A DNA stretch of 45,645 nucleotides from assembly GCF_003710935.1 (NCBI RefSeq), contig NZ_RHHS01000014.1, positions 1-45,645 on the forward strand, read 5' to 3'. Positions 25,209 to 33,844 of the stretch are shown piece after piece (the first letter of the stretch is position 1; the number at the start of each line of letters is the position of its first letter). Made by a program: the position numbers and the translations under genes. The notes under the pieces are model-generated. The model had not been told where the DNA came from. It ran no database searches and saw only the letters and a list, made by a program, of their open reading frames with translations. The DNA comes from Brevibacillus gelatini. GTDB lineage: Bacteria; Bacillota; Bacilli; Brevibacillales; Brevibacillaceae.

Positions 25209-25805
25209 ATGGAACATGAAACTCCAGAGCATATTGTCCGATCAATTCTGGATGGGGAGATTGAAAAATTTGAACTTCTTGTGAGGAGATTTCAGACTCC
25301 CATCTTTCGTTATTGTTATCACATGCTTGGCCACCGGGAAGAAGCCGAAGACACTTCCCAGGAAGTATTTTGGAAAGCCTATTGTCATCTCTCCAAATAC
25401 AAGCAGGAAGTGCCTTTTACGGCATGGCTTTATAAGATTGCTTACCACAGCTGCCTTGATGTCCTGCGGAAAAGAAAGAGATCCAAACTGCTGCCATTTC
25501 TTTTCCAAAATGAGAAGCAAGCATCCAATGTCGAGCAGCATATAGAAGACGTCTACTTCAGTGAGTCTGTATACCTTGCCTTGAGCAGGCTTTCACTGGA
25601 AGAACGAACACTGCTCATATTACGTGGGGTGGAAGAGAAGACGTTTGAAGAAATCAGCATCATCGTCAATAAAAAATCAGCGAGCTTACGAAAAAAGTAC
25701 GAACGTACCGTGGCAAAATTTCGGCTGAATTACGCCAAAGTGGAAGGGAGGGAAGAGAAGGATGCTAAGGAAAAATGCAGACCGAAGTTTGAAAGAACTA
25801 TTTGA
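25209..25805 (+). CDS. ECF-type RNA polymerase sigma factor
   Basis: A 198-residue extracytoplasmic-function sigma factor. Region 2 is clear (FELLVRRFQTPIFRYCYHML, then EEAEDTSQEVFWKAY), and so is region 4 (ALSRLSLEERTLLILRGVEE, then TFEEISIIVNKKSASLRKK). The start at 25209 follows GGGGGG, and the longer frame is unlikely. Its 3' end overlaps the anti-sigma-like gene by 44 bases. No ECF autoregulatory promoter is convincing upstream. It lies between the tail regulators and the tail operon, so it is either a cargo pair or an added control layer. Confidence 0.85.
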   Translation: MEHETPEHIVRSILDGEIEKFELLVRRFQTPIFRYCYHMLGHREEAEDTSQEVFWKAYCHLSKYKQEVPFTAWLYKIAYHSCLDVLRKRKRSKLLPFLFQNEKQASNVEQHIEDVYFSESVYLALSRLSLEERTLLILRGVEEKTFEEISIIVNKKSASLRKKYERTVAKFRLNYAKVEGREEKDAKEKCRPKFERTI

Positions 25806-26685
25806 GGACGAGCGAATTCCGGAAGTAGACCTTGTAAAAAGCGTAATGGATAGAATTTATTTGGATAAAAACAGAAAAGAAGGATTTTTTATGAAATATA
25901 AAGTCAGTATCGCGATTGGTTTAGGGATTGTTTTGATGGGAACAACTGGGCTTGCCGCAATGAACGCCTACCAATTGTATAACGAGGAAGGCAAGGTCAT
26001 TTATCAGGAAAAAGATATTGCGGAATCACAAGCACCCATAAAAAACCCGGATGAAGAAATGCAGGCATTTATGGGCAAGATGGCGGAAATCGAAGATAGT
26101 TTACCAGCCGGTACTGCGGCTGCTCTCTATATAAAAGATCACAATCCGAAAAAACGGGTTGTCACTCTTTCAAAGCCCTTTGTTTTTCAGGATCACGCAG
26201 CTCTCCAACAAAAATTGGGGACATTAGTCAAGGTACAGCCTGAATTGCCGGGGGGATACAAATTTAGTACAGCCTCCGTTGATTACTTGGTGAACCGGGA
26301 TTACAAAAAGGATGAGTTGTATGCGCTGGCAAACATGACGGATGAAGAGTACGTGTTAAAGCCGCTATCTTTTACAGATACCATCTCGTCGATAGAGATC
26401 ACGTACAAGAATGGGAACGATGCGTTGATTCTGAAAGTGACGCCATTTGAGGACGCGGTGGACAATACGGTGTACCAAGCTGACCTGGATCAAACAAAGA
26501 AAGAAAAAATTATCGTCAAGCAAACGGAAGCCCTTTTTTCTGAACACCCAAATCAGGATGGGACAGAAAAGGAATTACGTTGGGTGCAAAAGGTAAATCG
26601 TACCCCATTCTTGTTCATCGTTCAGACGAGAGCAGAAAATTTGAGCAAGGACAGCCTCATCAAAGTGATGGAATCTTTCCTGTGA
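25762..26685 (+). CDS. Membrane anti-sigma-like protein
   Basis: A 307-residue protein with a short cytoplasmic head (1-43), a single transmembrane helix (about 46-66, SIAIGLGIVLMGTTGLAAM) and a large extracytoplasmic domain. The domain contains LVKVQPELPGGYKF and recalls DUF4367-type sensor regions. The overlap with the ECF sigma gene and the one-helix layout point to an anti-sigma factor, although the head is short and no ZAS His-Cys motif is visible. Confidence 0.7.
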   Translation: MLRKNADRSLKELFEDERIPEVDLVKSVMDRIYLDKNRKEGFFMKYKVSIAIGLGIVLMGTTGLAAMNAYQLYNEEGKVIYQEKDIAESQAPIKNPDEEMQAFMGKMAEIEDSLPAGTAAALYIKDHNPKKRVVTLSKPFVFQDHAALQQKLGTLVKVQPELPGGYKFSTASVDYLVNRDYKKDELYALANMTDEEYVLKPLSFTDTISSIEITYKNGNDALILKVTPFEDAVDNTVYQADLDQTKKEKIIVKQTEALFSEHPNQDGTEKELRWVQKVNRTPFLFIVQTRAENLSKDSLIKVMESFL

Positions 26686-26705
26686 TTGGGCGACAGACCC
26701 ACGGC

Positions 26706-26773
26706 TGACACAACTTGACACTCCCTGACACTACCGTAAAAAAGCCACTTCTGCTCGCGCTTCGCGTTATAAT
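26706..26773 (+). promoter_or_regulatory. Tail-operon promoter with three phased TGACAC repeats
   Basis: TGACAC occurs at 26706-26711, 26716-26721 and 26726-26731, exactly one helical turn apart. A perfect -10, TATAAT, lies at 26768-26773, but the -35 position (26745-26750, CCACTT) does not match SigA. This fits an activator-dependent promoter with a tandem operator at about -50 to -75. Confidence 0.55.
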
Positions 26774-26805
26774 GGATTCAAGCGAATCAGGCAAGAACCA
26801 AACGA

Positions 26806-26836
26806 GCCATCTGGTGACGAAACCGGGTGGCTTTTT
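26806..26836 (+). terminator. Leader terminator ahead of the tail operon
   Basis: GCCATCTGGT and ACCGGGTGGC pair over 10 bp (two G-T) with a GACGAA loop, followed by five T. It lies between the predicted promoter and the first tail gene. It may end the anti-sigma transcript or act as an attenuator. Confidence 0.8.
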
Positions 26837-26903
26837 CTGTTCGCTAATCTGACGGAAGGGAGTTGGCACGTGGCGAAGGACGAGAACAAAGGGAGGTGGG
26901 AAG

Positions 26904-27356
26904 ATGGAGGATCGCGAGCTGGCCGTTTTGACTGAGCTGATTGCGGAAGCTTATCCGCAGCTGGAAACAGTCGTGAATGTCGATGACTGGATGACCCAGC
27001 GCTTTTCCCTGCCAGCGGCGTTTCTGATGACACGGGGAATCGGCGAAACAGGCCGGAGCCACGCTTCCTATCAGGTGGAGGCAGAGGCGGTCATTGTGCT
27101 CCATTATCCCAAAGTAGAAGGCGTGTATCAGAGACTGTCGGCAGAGCCGCTGCGCCAGCTTTTGCGCCAGTCGCAGTACAGCTATCGGGGCAAAGCGTCC
27201 GGGCTGTCCATCGAAATCGACAGCTCCACGCTGCGCATCTGGCGGGATCGACGGGACCGCACCGAAATTGCGTTTCGGTTCACGTACATTGTGACCGTAC
27301 CGCGAGAGGATGCCGTAAAAATCAACGAATTTGAGATTGAGGAGGGACATTCCTAG
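26904..27356 (+). CDS. Tail terminator-like protein (XkdJ position)
   Basis: A 150-residue soluble protein, the first gene of the tail operon. It has mixed alpha/beta composition and ends with a typical acidic tail. The place directly before a small gene and the sheath matches the tail-completion (terminator) protein of PBSX-like tails. Assignment is by position; sequence similarity cannot be tested here. GGGAGG precedes the ATG, and the stop overlaps the next GTG by one base. Confidence 0.6.
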   Translation: MEDRELAVLTELIAEAYPQLETVVNVDDWMTQRFSLPAAFLMTRGIGETGRSHASYQVEAEAVIVLHYPKVEGVYQRLSAEPLRQLLRQSQYSYRGKASGLSIEIDSSTLRIWRDRRDRTEIAFRFTYIVTVPREDAVKINEFEIEEGHS

Positions 27357-27538
27357 TGGCCAAAAAAGAACAGCAGCCTGATGTTGTGAGAACCAAGCAG
27401 GAGTGGATTGAGAGCGCCGCTTACCTGGAAGCCGAAAGGTTCGAGGTAGCAGGCGCTCTTTTTATGGCAAAAGATCATGAACGGTTGCCGGAAAGCCAAG
27501 TGAAAAATCGATTGAACAAATACAAAGGCGGGGTGTAA
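27356..27538 (+). CDS. Small tail-cluster protein
   Basis: A 60-residue charged protein with a GTG start after GGAGGG, overlapping the previous stop by one base and ending two bases before the sheath gene. PBSX-type clusters have a similar small gene at this place, of unknown role. No membrane segment. Confidence 0.6.
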   Translation: MAKKEQQPDVVRTKQEWIESAAYLEAERFEVAGALFMAKDHERLPESQVKNRLNKYKGGV

Positions 27539-27540
27539 TC

Positions 27541-28878
27541 ATGACCATTCAACGTGAACGGCCGGGGGTAACGGTCGAACTGATCGCAAAAGCAAAAGAA
27601 CGCGTCGTGCCAAAGAGCGGCGTCGTGTTGGTTCCGTACCAGGCAGAGTGGGGGGCGCCGGACGAGCTGGTGAAGCTGGGCAGCTACGAGGAGCGCATGA
27701 CGGAAACATTCGGCAAGGTCGATACAGTGGAACTGGCGGCGGAGGGGGGCGCGACGATTTTGGCCTACCGCATGACGAACGGCAACGCCAGCAAAGCCGT
27801 GTATGAACAGGCCGATGCAATCCGAATCGAGGCGCTTTATCCGGGCCTCTTGGGCAACGATTTGCGAATCGTCATCAGCGCATCCACCTCGGAGCCAGGC
27901 AAAAAGGAACTGCAAGTAAAAGGGCCGCTGCAAACGGAGAAGTTTTCCTTTGCCAATGCGGACGAGCTGGTGGAAAAGATTGGCCAATCCGTTTACGTGC
28001 GTGTGCAAAAGCTGGGAGATGCGGCGATTGCGACAGCAGCCGAGACAAATCTGACAGGCGGGACAAGCGGGACGGTCGCGCTTGCTGCGGCTGATGCGAC
28101 CAAGCTGTTTATGGCTGTTTCGGGCGCTGATTTTGACGCGATGTATTTGCCGTTCGATGATCCGGCTGTACAGGCCGCAGCCAAGCAGTTTATGAGCGAT
28201 CGCCGGACGCTTGGCAAAAAGCTGAGCACACTGGTCATCGGCGGAAAAGCAGTGGAAGACGAGAACATGGAGAAGCACGTGGAGCGCTCTGTCGCACAAA
28301 ACGCGCGCTTTGTCGTCAACTGCGCCATTGCAGGCCAGCACAACAACGGAAACACCTACGGAAGCTTGGAGTGGGCTGCGTGGGTAGCGGGCATGATCGC
28401 GGCGACGCCTGCCCATGAGTCTTTGACGGCGGTTGTCGTACCGCTGAAAAAGGCACAGAAGGATTGGGGCCACAGCGATATTTTGCGGGCGCTCGGCTCC
28501 GGTACGCTGGTGGCGACGCGCGACGGCGATGTGTACATCATCGAGAGTGCAGTCAACACGCTGTCTGTGCTGGGCAACCATGAACGCGAAGACTACGGCA
28601 AAATCCGTGTCAGCATGACGCTCGATCAGATCGTCAACGACATCAATGCCGTGGGCAAAAAGTACAAAGGCAAGCTCGGCAACAACGACCTTGGCGGCGC
28701 GGTGTTCGTCTCTGCGGTCAACGCCTATATGACCGTTCGCGAGCAGCAGGGCGCGATTGAACCAGGCTGGACGTTTACCGACAAAAAGAACGGCAACGGA
28801 GATCGCCGCGGCTTCCAACTGTCGGCCAAGCCGCTCGATGCCATCGAATACTTTGACATTGACTGGGAGGTGCTGTAA
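27541..28878 (+). CDS. Contractile tail sheath protein (XkdK-like)
   Basis: A 445-residue tail sheath subunit of the PBSX/XkdK type, which forms the contracting outer tube. Support: the N-terminal beta-strand GVTVELIAKAKERVVPKSGV, length and position before the tube gene, and the C-terminal block DQIVNDINAVGKKYKGKLGN and AMDAIEYFDIDWEV-like end (here PLDAIEYFDIDWEVL), typical of these sheaths. The presence of a sheath makes the particle contractile (R-type). Confidence 0.85.
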   Translation: MTIQRERPGVTVELIAKAKERVVPKSGVVLVPYQAEWGAPDELVKLGSYEERMTETFGKVDTVELAAEGGATILAYRMTNGNASKAVYEQADAIRIEALYPGLLGNDLRIVISASTSEPGKKELQVKGPLQTEKFSFANADELVEKIGQSVYVRVQKLGDAAIATAAETNLTGGTSGTVALAAADATKLFMAVSGADFDAMYLPFDDPAVQAAAKQFMSDRRTLGKKLSTLVIGGKAVEDENMEKHVERSVAQNARFVVNCAIAGQHNNGNTYGSLEWAAWVAGMIAATPAHESLTAVVVPLKKAQKDWGHSDILRALGSGTLVATRDGDVYIIESAVNTLSVLGNHEREDYGKIRVSMTLDQIVNDINAVGKKYKGKLGNNDLGGAVFVSAVNAYMTVREQQGAIEPGWTFTDKKNGNGDRRGFQLSAKPLDAIEYFDIDWEVL

Positions 28879-29331
28879 TTGGCTATTGCACGCGATATTA
28901 AACTGAAAAATTGCCAGGTTTACGATGAGAATGGAGATCCGATCTACGGGACACTGGAAGGCAAAATGGTCCTCAAGGTCGAGTACGGCGACACGAACCG
29001 TCTGCAAAAAGGAAAAATCCAGACGGTCAACGACTGGCATGTCGAGGTGACGCTGAAAATAACCGCCACCAACGCTGCCCTGAAATACTATGTCGTCGAG
29101 CAACTGACGCAGGGCAAGACACCTGTTCTGCCGTTTTTGATCGGCGAGACGCTGGACAAGGAAGCGGGCAATTCCGAGCGCGTCCGTATTTCCAACATTG
29201 TGCTCAATCCGGAAGAGATCACGCTGTGGGAAGCGAAGGCAGACGGCAACGACCACGCTACCTACGATCTGAAAGGCATGTCCATCGACAAGCCGGACTA
29301 CCTGGATGAATTGCCAACCTACGTGGAATAG
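28879..29331 (+). CDS. Tail tube protein (XkdM-like)
   Basis: A 150-residue inner tube subunit. GGGAGGTG lies five bases before the TTG at 28879, and the gene abuts the sheath stop. Features such as GTLEGKMVLKVEYGDTNRLQ and a beta-rich body fit XkdM-type tubes, which always follow the sheath. Confidence 0.8.
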   Translation: MAIARDIKLKNCQVYDENGDPIYGTLEGKMVLKVEYGDTNRLQKGKIQTVNDWHVEVTLKITATNAALKYYVVEQLTQGKTPVLPFLIGETLDKEAGNSERVRISNIVLNPEEITLWEAKADGNDHATYDLKGMSIDKPDYLDELPTYVE

Positions 29332-29343
29332 GAGGATAAAAGA

Positions 29344-29724
29344 ATGAACAAGCTGCAAAAATATTTGGCAAAAGCGAATGAACAGGCCCCACGCAAAGAA
29401 GTGACCGTCGTCATTGACGGCGACGAATGGAAAGTGCGCCAACTGAACCTGACTGAGCTGCGCGAATGCGAACGCATGGCGGACAAGGGAGAGCGAACTG
29501 ACTGGTTCCTGTACAACGATGCCCGGATTGTGAAGGCGACCGAGCACGATTTTCCATGGAACCAGGAAGAGCTGAAAAAGGCGTACAAAGTCGGAACGAA
29601 GTACGAGCTGGTGGAAAAGATTTTCCGCGACAATCCGGAAGGCTACAGCAAGCTGCTGCAAGCGGTGCGCGAAGTAAACGCGGGCCAATCGGAGGAAGCG
29701 GCCATTGAAGAAGCAAAAAACTGA
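29344..29724 (+). CDS. Tail assembly chaperone, short form (XkdN-like)
   Basis: A 126-residue protein between tube and tape measure, the place of XkdN (gpG analogue). AGGAGG sets the ATG. The gene ends GCA AAA AAC TGA, so the heptamer A AAA AAC (29715-29721) sits in the zero frame immediately before the stop. It coats or spaces the tape measure during tail assembly, together with its frameshift extension. Confidence 0.8.
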   Translation: MNKLQKYLAKANEQAPRKEVTVVIDGDEWKVRQLNLTELRECERMADKGERTDWFLYNDARIVKATEHDFPWNQEELKKAYKVGTKYELVEKIFRDNPEGYSKLLQAVREVNAGQSEEAAIEEAKN

Positions 29725-29885
29725 TCCGATCTGACGGCGAGGCCTGGCATATGTGCCGCGCCTTTTTAAAGGGCAGGGGCCGTCCGTCAGATCTCCTGGA
29801 GTACGAAGTGGATGCGTACAAGCAAAAGCTGTTTGTGATAGCTTGTCAGATGATCGAGCTGGAGGATGAGGAAAAGGCTGGGTGA
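29721..29885 (+). CDS. -1 frameshift extension of the tail assembly chaperone (gpGT analogue)
   Basis: A -1 slip on A AAA AAC continues the chaperone by 54 codons to a TGA at 29883-29885, giving a 180-residue fusion. The extension (LIRSDGEAWHMCRAFLKGRG and on to a final acidic end) contains no stop, no good ribosome site and no ATG near its beginning. This matches the G/GT strategy of long-tailed phages. Confidence 0.8.
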   Translation: MIRSDGEAWHMCRAFLKGRGRPSDLLEYEVDAYKQKLFVIACQMIELEDEEKAG

Positions 29886-29951
29886 TGACACTCGGCCTTT
29901 TTCCATTTGGTTCGCGCTTCGATTCAGATCGAGCGACAGGAGGTGAAAGGA

Positions 29952-32285
29952 TTGGCAACAGATGTTGCGAGACTGAAAGAAATGCGCAAGGAAATGAACA
30001 GACTGGTGAAGGAAGCAGGCGGGCTGGCAAAGGAAGTAGACCGGACCAGCCGCGGGCTACAGCGCATGACCCGGCAATTTTCTGCGGGAATGGAGCAGAT
30101 GAAAGAGGACATGCAAAACATCCGAAACAGCCTGAACGAACTGAACCAGGTGAAAGTAAAGCCGAAAGTGGAGTTAGGGGAGGTCATAAGCAAGCTCAGC
30201 GACCTGAAAACGGAGTTGGCGTCTGCCGGAGGGCTTTTGACCGGACTTGCGATTGGCGCGACGCTTGATGGCGCCAAGAGTGAAGCGCAGGCGGCGGCAC
30301 GGGAGCGGGCGCTTTATGCGGCCAGAGGGAAAACCGAGGAAGAAATGCGGCGTTTTGACGAGCTGGCCAAAAAGATGACGACGCTCAATCCGCACATGAA
30401 AGCTTCCCAGGCGATGGCCCTCATCGCCAAAAGCGAGAACTACCACCCGAACTTCGCGCTGGAAGCAGCCAAGCTCGGCGTCACGACACGGTTGGCTCCG
30501 GAAGACAGCGTGAAAATGATGGCAGCCATTGGCGGCACGACTGACACGGACAGCGCCGTGCGGCTGGCGAATGCGCTCCAGTACATGAACAACACGGGAG
30601 AAGGCAATCTCAGCGTCAAGCTGGTCGAGTCCATCTCGCAATTCAACACGCAAAATGGCAAGCTGCTGAATACGCCGGAGAAGCTGGCCGCCGTGGTGGG
30701 GGAAATCGGCAAGATGTCCAGGGAGGAAAAGTCGTTTGGCAGCCTGCTGAAAAAGACACAGGAGTTTAGCGGAAGCGGAGAGCTGGCTCGCCTCCTGCAG
30801 TCCCGGTACGAAGCACAAGGCCAAAGCGCCGCAGAGGCCAGGAAGCGGGCGGAGGATGAGGCGAAGAAGATCAGCCAGGGACTGGCCTCAGCCGATAAAG
30901 ACGAGCAGCAAATCGCGCTCGGAAAAACATTGATGTCGATTGCGGCCATGACGGACAAGGCCGCCCAGCAACAGGCGATGGCGAGCCTGGGAGGAAGTGC
31001 CGGGTCGGCTGTCGAGAAAACGGTCAAAATCGCCGGGGGCGAGATAAGCCCGCAAGTCGGCAACGAAGCCGACAAGTCTTACGCCGCAGCGACCAAGGCA
31101 GATCCGTTTTTTGCCTCCATGCAGGCGCAGACTGCGGCGAAGAACGAGGCCATGGAGGCCATCGGCAAAATTGCCAAGGACCTGTCAGGTGTTTCTTCGC
31201 TGATTTCCAATACAGCGGCATCATTGACCGGGTGGTTCAACAGTTGGTCAGACTCGGTCAGACAGTCTGCCGTGTATATCATCGGGACCTTGGCTGTAGG
31301 AACCACAATGGCTATCCAGCTGGCAAGCATGTGGGGAAAAGCAAAAGCCTTCGCTGCCTCGGCGCGCGAATGGTGGGGCAGCAGAGGAAAAAAAGGAGCA
31401 GCGGAAATGACGGCAGGCGGAAAAGGCGATTGCTGTTGCTGCTGCGCAGGCTCTGGTGCAGGGCCCGACATGGGCAAGAAACCGAACGGTGCTTCCGGGC
31501 CGAAGAAAGAACAGTCGAAACATGCAGCGCCGTCTGCCGGAAACAAGCCTGCTGCAGATACTGCCGGAAAGAACGCAGCTCCATCCGCCGGAAATAAGGC
31601 TCCCCATGACGCTGCCGGAAAAAACGCAGCCCCACCTGCTGCCCCTGCCCAAAACAGGCTTGAGCCAGACAGCGGCGGCCCGGCTGGAGCGGAAAAAGCA
31701 GGTACAAAAGGCTCCTGGAAAAATATTGCCAAAGCGGGTCTGAGGAAGTTGCCGCTCGTTGGAGGGCTGCTCAGTCTGACGACGATTGCCGGATCGGAAA
31801 ACAAGGTGGAGACAGCAGCAAAAGTAGGTACAGAAGCGCTTGGCGGCTGGGGTGGCGCTGCCGCCGGAGCCGCGCTGGGCGCTACAGTCGGTTCTGTTAT
31901 CCCAGGAATTGGAACCGCAATTGGGGGAGCGATTGGCGGCATTGTTGGCGGTTTCGGCGGCTCTATGCTAGGCAGCATGGTCTTCGACAAGGCCAAGGAG
32001 TGGTGGCAGGGCAGCGAACGGCCATCCCCATCCCCGCCATCGGCTGCATTGCCGAAACAGCCTGCCCCTCATTATTCTCCAGCGGCAAACGCCCAGTCCG
32101 GGCCGCAGAGCGTCTCCCTGACGCTGCCGCAAGTGACGGTTTCCTTGCATGCAGCAGGCGTGCTGCAAGACATCCCGACGATGCTGAAAATGCTCAACGA
32201 TCCATCTGTCGGCCAGCGAATCCGCGCCATTATCGAGAAAGCGCTGCTGGATGCATTGGAGACGAGAGGAGGAGTGACCACATGA
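29952..32285 (+). CDS. Tail tape measure protein (XkdO-like)
   Basis: A 777-residue tape measure that sets tail length. It has an N-terminal coiled-coil (about 1-75) and helical phage-minor-tail segments (about 90-330). A hydrophobic helix lies near 440-460. A low-complexity Ala/Pro/Lys/Asn linker (about 490-600) opens with five Cys in a row (residues 494-498) and repeats AGKNAAPSAGNK-like units. Two Gly-rich hydrophobic hairpins follow (about 635-680). GGAGGTGA (29939-29946) lies five bases before the TTG at 29952. It is short for a long tail, so the tail should be compact. Confidence 0.85.
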   Translation: MATDVARLKEMRKEMNRLVKEAGGLAKEVDRTSRGLQRMTRQFSAGMEQMKEDMQNIRNSLNELNQVKVKPKVELGEVISKLSDLKTELASAGGLLTGLAIGATLDGAKSEAQAAARERALYAARGKTEEEMRRFDELAKKMTTLNPHMKASQAMALIAKSENYHPNFALEAAKLGVTTRLAPEDSVKMMAAIGGTTDTDSAVRLANALQYMNNTGEGNLSVKLVESISQFNTQNGKLLNTPEKLAAVVGEIGKMSREEKSFGSLLKKTQEFSGSGELARLLQSRYEAQGQSAAEARKRAEDEAKKISQGLASADKDEQQIALGKTLMSIAAMTDKAAQQQAMASLGGSAGSAVEKTVKIAGGEISPQVGNEADKSYAAATKADPFFASMQAQTAAKNEAMEAIGKIAKDLSGVSSLISNTAASLTGWFNSWSDSVRQSAVYIIGTLAVGTTMAIQLASMWGKAKAFAASAREWWGSRGKKGAAEMTAGGKGDCCCCCAGSGAGPDMGKKPNGASGPKKEQSKHAAPSAGNKPAADTAGKNAAPSAGNKAPHDAAGKNAAPPAAPAQNRLEPDSGGPAGAEKAGTKGSWKNIAKAGLRKLPLVGGLLSLTTIAGSENKVETAAKVGTEALGGWGGAAAGAALGATVGSVIPGIGTAIGGAIGGIVGGFGGSMLGSMVFDKAKEWWQGSERPSPSPPSAALPKQPAPHYSPAANAQSGPQSVSLTLPQVTVSLHAAGVLQDIPTMLKMLNDPSVGQRIRAIIEKALLDALETRGGVTT

Positions 32286-32875
32286 TCCGGATGCAAGGCA
32301 AATATACATTGACATTCCCGGTCACGCCTGCTGAAATCCAGTTTCGCGGATACGGCAACGATGTAGAAGCGACCACGTCCATCACGCTGCTGGCCGGAAA
32401 CCGCATCTCGGCCAGACGGCCAAAAGCGATCAGCTTCGATTTCTTTTTGCCCGGTGACATTTCAGCTCCGTACATCGAGGTAAAAGGTTATCAGGGGCCA
32501 AGGGCGTGGCTTGCCGGACTGGACCGTCTGACGGGCTCAGAGGTGCTTTTGACCATCGACGAGCTGGACCTTGCGTGGAATGTGCTCATCGGGCCGTGCG
32601 ACGGCAAGTTTCAGGGAAAAAACGTCGACTTTCACGGCTCAATTGAGCTGCCGCTGTTTGTCAAGGACGAGTTCATCACCTGGAGCAACCAGACGCAATT
32701 GCTCTCGCCGGGTGCCGTCATCTCGCGGCAGCAGCCCGCCCGCCCGAATACAAGCGGCAAGGTAGCGAAAAAAACGCAGAAGCAAAGAGCGCTGGCGCAA
32801 ACAACTGACAGCAAAAAATCGGAGGACATGCGCATGCGCATCCAAAAAAAGCTGGAAGACGCACGCGGCTTTTAA
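32282..32875 (+). CDS. XkdP-like tail protein without LysM
   Basis: A 197-residue protein between tape measure and hub. The N-terminal part (KYTLTFPVTPAEIQFRGYGN and the body to about 150) fits the XkdP/gp53 type, but the C-terminal LysM of PBSX XkdP is replaced by a basic, charged stretch (GKVAKKTQKQRALAQ). The start overlaps the tape measure stop by ATGA. Confidence 0.7.
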   Translation: MIRMQGKYTLTFPVTPAEIQFRGYGNDVEATTSITLLAGNRISARRPKAISFDFFLPGDISAPYIEVKGYQGPRAWLAGLDRLTGSEVLLTIDELDLAWNVLIGPCDGKFQGKNVDFHGSIELPLFVKDEFITWSNQTQLLSPGAVISRQQPARPNTSGKVAKKTQKQRALAQTTDSKKSEDMRMRIQKKLEDARGF

Positions 32876-32888
32876 CGGAGATGATGAG

Positions 32889-33842
32889 ATGAAAGTCATA
32901 TACGGCAAGGAGCAGACCCGCTACGACCTTTCCTTGGCTGTCACGGAGCTGTCCTGGTCTTCGTCCCGCGGCCAGATTGCCCAACAGGCAGAGTTGAAAA
33001 TCAAGGAGGCCCCGCCGCTGCAAACGGCGGGCTTTCTCATGCTTTTTTCAGGCGAGCAGCTAAAGGAAGCGCAGCAATTTTTCCACGGCCCGCTTGTCCG
33101 CCTGGAGCGCGACGACCGGACGGGAGACTTGTCCGCAACCGCATACGAGCTGGGCTGGTACCTGCAAAAAAACGAAATCTCGCGGACCAGGCTGAACGGC
33201 GATGCCGGAACCGAACTTTCGCGCATCATCAAGGCGGCGGGAGTCAACTTCAGTTGCCCGCCTTTTGGCTTTGCGGTCAAAGAGCGCGTTTTCCCGCAAT
33301 CGTATACATCGTTGTTCACCTCGCTGACCGAGCAAGCCTACGAGAAGACAGGCATCCGCTATTTCGTGCAATACCAGCGCGACAAGCTGACCGTTTTGCC
33401 GGAGGGAAAAAACAGCATCGTGCCCATGTTCAAGGCAAGCATGCTTGCAAGCAGCTCGACGGGAGAGAGCATCGAGGATGTCTACACGGTTGTCACCGTA
33501 GAACGCTATCGGGGCGATCAGGTGGTGAGCAGCGCGACGAAGGCAAACGAGAGCCTCGTCAAACAGATTGGCCGCATGCAAAAGGTCATCGACGCGGGCG
33601 AGGACAAAAATGTAGCCGCTCTGGCCGCAAAACAGCTTGCCGAGCTGTCCAAAATCCCCCGGACGCGCTCGATTACCGTTCGGCATGAGGACGAGCAAGC
33701 GGCGCGGCTTCGCGCGGGCTGGCTGGTCAAGATCATGGAAAAGAACAACCAAACGATTACCGACTGGATCGTCACCAGCTGCCAGGCGCACTGGAAAGGC
33801 GGCCAATACACGATGGATCTCCAGTTGGAAAGGAGGACGTAA
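32889..33842 (+). CDS. Baseplate hub protein (XkdQ-like)
   Basis: A 317-residue hub subunit, gpD-like in fold. Recognisable features: YDLSLAVTELSWSSSRGQIA at the N-terminus, then GDLSATAYELGWYLQKNEIS, ending in a beta-rich domain TDWIVTSCQAHWKGGQYTMD. It lies in the fixed XkdP-Q-R-S-T-U order. Confidence 0.8.
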   Translation: MKVIYGKEQTRYDLSLAVTELSWSSSRGQIAQQAELKIKEAPPLQTAGFLMLFSGEQLKEAQQFFHGPLVRLERDDRTGDLSATAYELGWYLQKNEISRTRLNGDAGTELSRIIKAAGVNFSCPPFGFAVKERVFPQSYTSLFTSLTEQAYEKTGIRYFVQYQRDKLTVLPEGKNSIVPMFKASMLASSSTGESIEDVYTVVTVERYRGDQVVSSATKANESLVKQIGRMQKVIDAGEDKNVAALAAKQLAELSKIPRTRSITVRHEDEQAARLRAGWLVKIMEKNNQTITDWIVTSCQAHWKGGQYTMDLQLERRT

Positions 33843-33844
33843 CG

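Noticed and set aside
26870..26932. A 20-codon GTG frame in the tail leader behind GGAAGGGAG
   Set aside because: Possible leader peptide, but there is no distinguishing sequence and it may be chance.
27475..30030. An 851-codon minus-strand frame across sheath, tube and chaperone
   Set aside because: It is a shadow of well-supported plus-strand tail genes and has no ribosome site or recognisable domain.
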